This document shows positions 54,246-64,000 of a DNA stretch of 64,000 nt, piece after piece. Source of the DNA: Selaginella tamariscina. Taxonomy: Eukaryota > Streptophyta > Lycopodiopsida > Selaginellales > Selaginellaceae. Position 1 is the stretch's first letter. Each line of letters opens with the position of its first letter. The DNA lies in assembly GCA_003024785.1 (NCBI GenBank), contig PUQB01000010.1:864740-928739 (forward strand), given 5' to 3'. Made by a program: the position numbers and the translations under genes. The notes beneath the pieces are model-generated. The model saw only the letters and a list, made by a program, of their open reading frames with translations. It had not been told where the DNA came from and ran no database searches.

Positions 54246-57039
54246 TTTGACTTTCAATTATATATAATATTAATTATAAATTATTAATCTACATATTAAA
54301 ATAATAAATATTATTTATGACAAGTAAATATATTAATAATTATTAATCACTTTTGTTTACATTAAGTATTATATGTATATTATAAATTCTTTTATACATA
54401 TATGTTTTTGAGATGATACATATACAAAATTATATTTATAATTTCTTTGCCTTAATTTGTTAATGTTAAGTATTTTATTAATAAATTTACTTAAGATTAA
54501 AAAATAAGATCCATTAATTTAAATACTCTCGGTTTGTTATTTGCCCTAGAATATTATTGTTATTCTATTTTCAACCTAAGATGAACCTCAGTCATGGTTT
54601 GATTTAATATTGGTTTAATATATTAAGAATTTGAACATGAACTTAAAGTTTGTGTGAAATAATTATTAAAGTAGGACATTTTTTAATATATACTTTTAAG
54701 CTCGTGTGAAATAATAATTAAAGTAAGACATTTTAATATATACTTTCTCTTAAAAAAAAAAAATCTTAAGAAAACTTCTCATTTACCATTTATTAAATTT
54801 ACGCAAAAGAACTCTATTTGAAGGTCTGTGTCACATGTGCTCTATTTGATGACGTGTGTATATACACAGATGCGCAGCTTTAGGACAACACATTACTACA
54901 CAGACAATATGTACTTTAACTCAGAAGGCATACCTTCAGAGGAATGCATCAAAGACTAGCGATAATGTCCATGAAGGAAAAGCATGTATACGTATCTAAG
55001 TCACACGCGCGCGCGCGCACACACACACACACGCCACATACACAGTCGTTATATTGTCTAAAAGACAGCAAAAACAGCAGAAGCATATAAATACTTGAGG
55101 CAAAAGGCAACTGTTTCAATTTCAAATACTGCATAAATAAAATATAACTAAAAACCTTAATGTTTTTCTCAGGTACAATCTACAGCTTAAGATACACACT
55201 CCACACACGTATGCACTCTTACCGAAGAATACAAGTTCCTGAGCAGTTCAAACAGATATGAATATAGACATACACTTACAATATATCTGTATATACTTAT
55301 GAAATTATGTAGTTTGATATGGAAATAAATAAATAAAATCAATTAATACAAAATGAAAAATACTACTAGAAAATATTACAATTAGAATTATATATTAGTT
55401 TCAAGAATGTACACATGTATATTCAAGCACATATTTGTATGTGTATGTGTGTGCACATATGATCAGCAAGTTAACAGAAACTTCAAAAACAGTATCTGTG
55501 TAATAAATAGGAATTCATTCACAGTAAAAATAGAATCTTCAATTTATATCCAAGTAATATGCTATACTTATAATATATACATACGCACACACACAATATG
55601 CATTTCCGATTATATATAATCTCATATACTTTGTAAAAACAAATCTCATTAAAAACATACTATGCATACACCAAGTGTATGTAATGTGTATGCAGTGTAA
55701 GGCTTCTATTGAAAATACTGTACATATAAACTCAACATTATATAGAGATATGTTAATGGTGCAGGCGAGCACCCGAGCGTGTGTGTGTATGTGTATGTGT
55801 ATGTGTGTGCAAGTGAGTGTATAATAGTAAGTGTTTTCATCTAGAAGCAGATACATCTGGCTGTATGTGAATGTCTGAGCAGACAGATATATGTACTTAT
55901 ATTTATATTTGTACATTTATATATATATGCACAGTTATAAGCACAATTTTTCGGTCTTGATGTGTAATAAACACATAAATATACCTTCAAAAACGTGGGC
56001 TGTAGTGTGTGTGCGTGTTAGTTAACCATGTTGGAGAGAGAGAGAGAGAGAGAGAGAAATAGTATAGAGATAATGTCTATACAACCAATAAACCGAAACG
56101 CATGTATACTTGTATTGTATCTGAATTAATATCTTGAAGCTAGTTCTACTATGCAGAGCCTCGTAATGTTTCATGACACAGAATTCTTACATACATACAC
56201 GTACACACATATGTGTGTGTACTAAGAACATGGAACTAAACATTATATATATTATAAATTAAATTATTTAGTTACTTAGAAAGAAAACTTACTGTAATGT
56301 GTAAACTAGTTAGTTTAGCAATCGTAGAAGAACTAGAGATCAGACTTGAAGTTTCATTACTTTTTTCATACTGTAAAACAAAATCTTAATAAACACACTC
56401 TATGTATATACGAGTGTATATATGTATTATGTATAACACTAACGCGTATATACTATATATGTGTATTTGTCAGTGAATATGGGTATATATCACTTTTGTA
56501 ATAACCATGCCGTGAAAATACAATTACACGTCCGTTTGTACGATGTATGTAATATTCTCTACTTAAAGTAAATCAAAAAATACATTTAGAAAAAAACAGA
56601 TTAATCATTAAATAAATTATAAATGAAAAACCTTGAACGCATAACGTTGTGAAACAGTTTTAATCATTAACAAACTAGCAAACCATATATATAAATATAT
56701 ACAGTTATATAGCCAACTATTTGTATGAAATCTTCAATTAAAGATTTATAAACCGAACCAATCAGTTTCCGTAATGTATGTATGTGTGTATGAAATGAAT
56801 GTCTATGTATGTACATGACTATTGATGTATGTGTGTGTATGATATACACAGTCATACATGTGTGATAATGCATTTTGCATATCTACAGTTTAACACATAA
56901 TATTGTTTAGTTTTAATCAGATTCTGTACACAAAAATACATTACAATACACATAGGTAAATATTATGCTTAATTTAAATTAGTATAAGACCCCAAAAAAC
57001 ATAATTTTCAACATGAAATAAGCCACTTAAAAAAATGAA

Positions 57040-57125
57040 TACCTTTTGTGTTCGTTCTTCTTCAGTCCAAGGACAGACCTAAACAGTTTTAAGTCATAAA
57101 AACACGTGCTGGCCGTACTACATGG
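57040..57125 (+). other. Array unit 2, conserved core
   Basis: TGTGTTCGTTCTTCTTCAG, AGACCTAAACAGTTTTAA and ACACGTGCTGGCCGTAC. On the minus strand VCPWTEEERTQK is open between acceptor- and donor-like sites, but the other units do not share this frame. Confidence 0.7.
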
Positions 57126-57616
57126 TTTTAAATCTCAATAATATATATATTCAATTTAATATAATTAAAACTATACATTATCTAATTTATTTTTTTAATT
57201 AAATCAAAGTTCCATGTATCTCATGCATTAAAGTAATAAGAAAAATAAAATATTTACACATTCTTGATATAAAAACTAAAACAATATCGTATAAACCTTT
57301 GAATCAAAGCTCAAATATCTATCTAAAACTTAAATCATTAATGAGTTAACATTATGAGTTAACAGTTTACTCTCATGTATCTTTAACGCTCTTCAACGCA
57401 AACTTCATCTCCAATAAAAATTTGACAAGTGTCTTCTAGTGAAATGATTACTTATTACATTAATTCTTCCTCAAACTTAGCAATATATATTTTACAATCT
57501 CAATTTTTTTAACATTAAACATGTTTTCATTACTAATATGATGTAATATTCAATGATGCTTTGCAAAGTTCAGCATCTGTCTAAGAGCAGAGTTAATTGA
57601 AAACACATTAAATTGA

Positions 57617-57658
57617 TATATATATATATAGATAGAGAGAGAGAGAGAGAGAGAGAGC
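57617..57658. repeat. Compound microsatellite (TA)n(GA)n
   Basis: ATATATATATATAGATAGAG, then (GA)n. Comparable GA tracts: 52,690-52,735, 56,033-56,057, 58,560-58,575, 61,806-61,838 and 62,262-62,310. Confidence 0.9.
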
Positions 57659-60029
57659 ATAATCATGTGGAAAGCATATAGCTCATATGTTATTACACGT
57701 ATATTGCATTTGCGTCATATAAGGTTTGTATCTACGTTTTCGTTTTCATATAAGACACACACGCGCGTGCGCACACACACACACACACACCACGCAATCC
57801 CACACATAAGCTCTTTTATATTAGAGCAGCTTAATCCGAAAGTGAGGCTCTCAAAGAAACACTTTAAATCCACTAGTAAACAGTAACTTAATAACATTGT
57901 AATATATATGCATATACATGAGTGTACATCATGTGAGTTACCGAGAGATGGGGTGTATGTGTGTGTGTGTGTGTGTGTGTACAATGGGCAGAAACTCAAC
58001 ACTGCCTTACCATTGTACATGTTAATGCCCTGTGTGCGTGTGCGTGCGTGTGTGCATATGAGTATATAATATTAAGTGTTTTCGTCTTCAATGCTGTGTG
58101 TGTGGTTTTTAATATTAATGTTTTCATCTACATCTGGCTGTATATGAATGTCTATGTATTAGTAAGCAGACAGATATGAAGCATGTACTTACATTAACAT
58201 TGCAAAACTCACATGTACATTTTAATAAATTTTAACAGTCATAAACACAAATTTTCTGAGTTCTATGTGTAATTAAACTCAGAAAGTATGCTGTTAATGC
58301 TGTGTGAGTGTGCGTGCGTGCGTGCGTGCGTGTGTATTTGAGTGTAATATGAAGCTATAGTATGTAGTTACGTTCATTGACATTGCTATCCACACACATA
58401 CATTCATCATCTATATATATACATAAAAAATTGTGTTTATGACACCATAAACACAAATTTTGATGTGTAGGCTGCAGTGTGTATGTGTTCTGTGTGCACC
58501 ACACGTGTATTTTATTTCTATGGCATTGCAACTGTGTGTGTGTGTGTGTGCGTGTGCGTGAGAGAGAGAGAGAGAATACAGGTCATAGTCTAGGGATAAT
58601 GTGATTATAAAAAATATTGTATCTGGATACAGTTACACTGTCTTACACACACACCACACACACACACTAACACATACGCGCACCCACGCACGCACGCACG
58701 CACTTACATAAGAATCTAAGTTTGAGAGCAGTTCTTGAAAACAGAAATATGACTTGGACGTTCCTCAGTCTGTGTACAAAATATTGTTTAATTGAGTTAG
58801 AATTCTTGAGAAATATTGAGCCACATGCATTTTAACTATACATGTATATACAAACCTTTGTTTAGTAAAAAATTATAAATATTATTTGCAATAGGATATC
58901 TATATGATTCCAAACATATATATAAGCACATAATAAATATGTATATTTAGAGAATCATCAAGTGAACACAAACTTCAAAGAGTGGGCTGTGTAGTAATAT
59001 TTAAGAACAGTAATTCCTACAGTAAAACATATAGGATATTCTTCATTGACAATCATATATTAACTTATATATATAAAAACAGTATACATGTCAGAGTATA
59101 CAGAACTAGTTCCATTAAGCAGAGTAATGGAGTTCTCTATACATGCATACACATACACACTCGCGTGTTTGAGTATGTATGTAAGAATTATTATGTCATG
59201 AAGCATTACAAGGTTTAATTTGTAATGTATAAGGATATTATTAACTACACAGAAACATGGAAGCAAACATTATATATTACAAAATAATCATTAAAAGAAA
59301 ACATATCTCACCAAGATGCTTTCTGTAATTTATCCTAAAACTAAGTTATTTTACAAAATTAAATATACAAATTTTTGTACCGTTTTTCGTACTTTATAAA
59401 TCCACACTCTATGTATATATTAGTGTATAACTCTAATTATAATACTAAATAATAATCACTCTGTGTATACCAGTTGGATATACGTATATATCAATGAAAG
59501 TTCTACCAGACATAACCATGACATGTAAAAAACAATTTTATGCACTCATTTGTGCTGCAATGTAATAATGTTAAACCAAAATAAACAGATTAAATATTAA
59601 ATATATTATTTTAATTTAAATGAACATGGAACAGTTTTTGGTAAACAGTTCATTCATTAAGAAATAACAAAGTATATAGAAGAATAATAGATACAGTTTT
59701 TAATATGAATACAAACTAAATAATTATCAATCAACCCAATAAGCTGAAATTAAGCACATTAGATTTTCGATTAATGCTTTATAAACCAAACCTTAAAAAT
59801 TTCAGACTGTTTATATGTATATATGAATGTTATTGAACACCTACGCATGTGTATGATTATTTATACTGCATTTTAAATGCTGTGAATCGTACAAGAACAT
59901 GACTATACTAATCTGTGTCGATCTTGTTTATATTGTCTATGTATTATACATGTATATATACAAAGAGGTAAATGTTTTTTTAAATATGTAAATATTATGA
60001 TTAATTTAAATTAGTATAACGACCCGCAT

Positions 60030-60150
60030 ACCTTCGATCATAATTTTCTTCTCCTCTTCAGAATGTTACACAAGATCTAAACAAAGTTTAATATTAATAT
60101 TAATAACGTGTCTATATCACGTGCTGGCCGTACATGTTCTGTCAAACGCT
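60030..60150 (+). other. Array unit 3, conserved core
   Basis: AATTTTCTTCTCCTCTTCAG, AGATCTAAACAAAGTTTAAT, then CACGTGCTGGCCGTACATGT and TCTGTCAAAC. Confidence 0.75.
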
Positions 60151-60237
60151 TAATATATTCAATTTAATCTATTTAAAACTAGATATTTTCTAATTTATAT
60201 TTTCTCTTGAATTAAAACAAAACAACTGTAAGCAGCA

Positions 60238-60455
60238 AATTGCACAAAACTATTAAAATATAATCTATACATTCTTCATATAAAATAAAATATAATCTAT
60301 ACATTCTTCATATAAAAAAATTGCACAGTAAACTATTAAAATATAATCTATACATTCTTCATATAAAAAATTGCACAGTAAACTATTAAAATATAATCTA
60401 TACATTCTTCATATAAAAAAAATAAAAAATCAAATATAATCTATACATTCCTAGT
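60238..60455 (+). repeat. Minisatellite, ~52-bp unit, in array unit 3
   Basis: AATATAATCTATACATTCTT occurs five times (once as ATTCCTAG); the regular part includes TTGCACAGTAAACTATTAAA. Unit 4 has a single related copy near 63,675. Confidence 0.85.
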
Positions 60456-61806
60456 ATAAAAACTAAAACAATATCAGATTTGTTCTAAATAAAACATATG
60501 AAATCTCACGACCAGTAGTATGAATATATCTACGCGTACATTATCCCAACTTGGAAGTAATTTGCTCGCTAATAAATAATTTCTATTAGTTTAATGTAAT
60601 GTAATGAAAATCTCAATTGTCTATAGCAACTGTTTCTTACAAATATATATCCTCCTAACTTTAAAATTACATCTAGTTAAAGATAATATATATTATATAT
60701 ATATATTATATATATATATTATATATAAAACACTTAATTACATTATACATTTATGCTTAGTTTAATTAGCTTGATTAGGAACACATACAGAAATTAAAAA
60801 TATTTGATATATACATGTATAGAAGGCTCTCAAAGAAACACTTCAAATTCTGCACAGTACACAAACAAATTAATAAACATACATTGTAATATACATGTGT
60901 ATATGTTAATGACTGTATGTAATTATAATCACCAGTAGGTACATATGTGTGCTATCCATCAGTGCATACATTTACTTGCTTTCATACTAATCACATATAA
61001 GCATTGTTCGTTTTCATCTATAACACACACACACACACACCACAATCCCATATATAAGCTCTTTTATGTTAATCATAAATCAGAATCAGAAGGCTCTCAA
61101 AAGAAACACTTCAAATCCCGGATCAGAAGTAGTCATAAAACAACTTAATAAACACAAACACATTGTAATATATGTATGTATATATATTCATGAGTGTATG
61201 TATTTATAACATGAGTATGTGTATGTATACACATCAGTGCAAATATGTATGTCTCTAATTAATGTGAGCTACTTATCTGAACCACATATAAAAAATACAG
61301 TGTTTTAATATAATGATCTATTGTTCAGTTTTGTTCAGATCAGTATCTTTCTGTACACAAAGATATATACACATATGTATTATGTATAGTATATTCAAAA
61401 ACAACTTATATAACACACTGTGTGTACACAAGTGTATATATCTGTGTAAATTGTAATGAATATATACTGTAAAGCAGTGTGTCTGTGTTGTCATTCCATG
61501 TAATGATGTATACACACTCAACAAATATTTGACTTGTAACAAAGATATGAATATATTAAATGGAACATCCTAGATTTATGAACTTACGGTAGTATATTCT
61601 CCTGCTTACTTTTCATCTAGACATAGATATATGGCTGTATATGAACGTGTGTCATGAGTGTGTGTATACATAAAATGTATGTACCTTATTTAATTTATAT
61701 GTGTAGTTAGCAATATAAATTTAAGTACATAAGTGTCTACTAAAGTCATATACATCAAATATTGTCTGTATATGTTGAAATATGTACTTAAACTCAGAGT
61801 GTACTT

Positions 61807-61840
<34 letters not shown>

Positions 61841-62105
61841 CATATACTGCATATATGCATTGCCATAGAGAATGTGCATATTGGTATTCTCTGAAACACC
61901 AAATTAAACAAGCAGAAACTCAAAACTGCCTTAACATGAGTGTGTGCGAGTTCATAGTAAGTGCTTTCATAATAAATGTTTCATCTAAATGCAGATACAT
62001 CTGGCTGTATATGAATGTCTGTGTATATACGAAGCAGACAGATATGAAACTATAGTATGTACTTACATGCATTTACATTGCAAACCACACACGTACACTT
62101 CAATA

Positions 62106-62117
62106 TATTATATATAT

Positions 62118-62173
<56 letters not shown>

Positions 62174-62210
62174 CATGGTGTGTAATTACAAACGTGTGTG
62201 TGTGTGTGTA
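62106..62210. repeat. Compound microsatellite (TA)n(TG)n
   Basis: (TA)n followed by about 17 GT units and a second shorter (GT)n; one of the longest in the window. Confidence 0.9.
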
Positions 62211-63414
62211 TGATTGTGCAAATTTATGTATTTATCTCTCTTTATGGCATTGCAAGTAACCATGAGAGAGTTAGAGAGAGAGAAGAGAGGAGAGGAAGAG
62301 AGAGAGAGAAGCATTAAATAATAGAGGTCATACTCTATGTCCTTATAAAGAATATTGTATCTGGATACCTTACACTGTCTAACCCACTCTCACACACACA
62401 CACACACTTACAGAAGAATACAGAAGACCTTGTATATACATATATACATGTACACGTCTGTAAAATATACATGTATATATGCAAAATTGTGTTTAATTAA
62501 ACTACAAAATTGATAATTATACTACTACTAACAAAAACTTGCAGTAAGCATACAAGTATATACAGTCGGTATATTATCAGATCATTAAGTTAACACAAAC
62601 TTCAAAGCCATTAACCGTAGTAAATATCTAAGAACTGTAATTTCTTCACAGTAAAATATAGGCATTGATTAGTTATGCTATATAAATTGGAACTAGTTCC
62701 ATTAAGCAGAGGTGTGGTTAATAACATTAGAAATTAAACCTTGTTGATCCTTAATAATTCTTACGTACATACATACACAAACACACACATACATGAGTGG
62801 TGTGTGCGTGCATGTATAAAGAAACACATTAATAAAAAGAAAAACATATCTCTAATATGCTACCAAGTTGTGTAAATCTAAGTAGTTTACACATTTACAA
62901 ATTAAAATATATCATAATTGTACTAACCAGCTATAAATTTTCATTCAGTTTTTTCATAAATCTCACTAGTGCGTATACGTATTATCCAATAGAAGCTACT
63001 TTTAAAAACCATAATGACATGAAAAACGATTATGCATTCATTTGTGCTAATATTTATCTTAAGTAAATTATACAGATTAAATATTAAATAGACTATTTTA
63101 GCTTATACATTTATTCTAAACAGCCAGTCTGAGTAACGAAGGAAGATATACAACTACTAAAGAATTAAGCTATATGAAATCTCATTAGATTTTAATTAAT
63201 GCTTTATAAACAAAAATTTAACAAAGTCAGAAAGTTTATATGTATATACGATTGTCTACGACCGTATATGTATGTATTTAGGTATCGTTGTAATGAGACA
63301 CACTGCTATGAATCATACAAGATAACATGTCTATAGTAATTTGTGTCAGTTTAACATAATGATCTTGTTTATAGTGTTCGTATATTGTATTATTTACAAT
63401 TTGTAAATATATTA

Positions 63415-63560
63415 CCTTAGATCAGAATTTTTCTTCTCTTCTTTTCAGATTGTTACAAAGACGGATTTAAGATCTAAACAGAGTTTAATAAAAACCTGTC
63501 TATATGCATGCATTCGGACTAAAACCACGTGCTGGTCGTACACTGTCAAACATGCTTTTA
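63415..63560 (+). other. Array unit 4, conserved core
   Basis: TTTTTCTTCTCTTCTTTTCAG-type tract, ATTGTTACAAAGACGGATTT, AGATCTAAACAGAGTTTAAT, then CCACGTGCTGGTCGTACA and CTGTCAAAC. Confidence 0.75.
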
Positions 63561-64000
63561 ATATATATATATATATATATAAGATTAATATATTCAATGT
63601 AAAATAAAACTTATACTTTCTCTTAAATTAAAACAAAACAATTGATAAGCAGCAATTTCATGTATTAAAGTTATATATAATTTACATATTCTTTATATAA
63701 AACTAAAACAATATCGGATTGTTCAGCTGAGTCTAAATCAAACATATGAAATCTCATTATAATCAAAGATTAATACACACATCAGTATGCATATATCTAC
63801 GTGTTATATACTTATCCCAACTCGATTAAAAGATGAGTTATTAATTATGTATTAGTTAATAATGTGCAATTTCTCAACCAGAACTTACAGCATATTCTTA
63901 GTTCAAGAAATTTATTATAACACTTAATTACATGTTATATATTTATTTTTAGTTAAATTAGCTTGATTAGATATATATATGAATATATACATATAAACAA

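Larger units (their letters stand above)
52150..64000. repeat. Array of about four diverged ~3-kb tandem units
   Basis: The same ordered landmarks recur. A: pyrimidine tract ending TTCAG then ATTGTTACAAAGACGG at 54,120, 57,050, 60,050 and 63,440. B: CACGTGCTGGCCGTAC or variant at 54,211, 57,103, 60,118 and 63,526. C: AAGTTAACACAAACTTCAAA near 53,300, 55,467, 58,963 and 62,586. D: CATCTGGCTGTATATGAATG near 52,930, 55,855, 58,132 and 61,998. E: GTATTGTATCTGGATAC or similar near 56,115, 58,615 and 62,350. Spacing of B is 2,892, 3,015 and 3,408 bp. Units 3 and 4 are most alike. The array reaches the right edge. No protein domain is evident. Confidence 0.75.

Noticed and set aside
55539-55916. 125-codon frame rich in Tyr, His, Thr
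   Set aside because: Translation of TATA/GT/CA microsatellites in an array unit.
57040-57110. Myb/SANT gene in the 3-kb array
   Set aside because: Only the peptide PWTEEE in a single unit supports it; the other units are out of frame and no remaining helices were found. Kept only as a low-interest note.

Overview
This is a nuclear chromosome segment of a seed plant, most likely an angiosperm. The evidence is a MIKC-type MADS-box gene with canonical plant exon sizes (182-82-50-100-42-42), a plant cysteine-rich CYSTM gene with an ABRE-rich promoter, plant Ty3/gypsy families (chromovirus and Tat-like), and AT-rich, microsatellite-laden intergenic DNA. I cannot name the species.

Layout. 1-6.9 kb: decayed retroelement pieces and AT-rich filler. 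6,945-12,699: chromovirus X (plus strand), LTRs 375 and 360 bp, target duplication CAAGG. 13,346-36,111: a nested stack. Tat-like element T (plus strand, duplication ACGTG) lies in an older repeat U. T is split first by chromovirus W (14,306-23,020, minus strand, duplication ACAAT) and then by R (26,651-34,155, minus strand, duplication GTGTC), a younger relative of T. W is itself split by Y (17,880-20,841), a CACTA-like DNA transposon that captured the first exons of a mitochondrial enoyl reductase (MECR) gene. Removing Y and one 3-bp duplication from W leaves 5,750 bp, matching the 5,755 bp of X, which independently supports the reconstruction. 36.2-40.5 kb: an LTR fragment, a second U copy, a protease-RT relic and AT-rich repeats. 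40,516-45,314: young Ty3/gypsy element Z with nearly identical 212-bp LTRs and duplication TAAGT.

Gene island, both genes on the minus strand: a two-exon CYSTM stress-type small membrane protein (46,733-47,098) and an eight-exon AGL15-like MADS-box regulator (47,692-49,846) ending in an LxLxL repression motif. Each is one base short of an open frame. Similar one-base losses recur in X, Z and one LTR of R, so assembly or read errors are a serious alternative to real inactivation.

52-64 kb: about four diverged ~3-kb tandem units, each with a pyrimidine-rich tract ending in CAG, a conserved CACGTGCTGG block or its variant, and large GT/GA/TA microsatellites. I recognise no gene family in it. 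This array, and the T/R family (gag and protease, then a conserved coiled-coil ORF where polymerase should be), are the most novel features.
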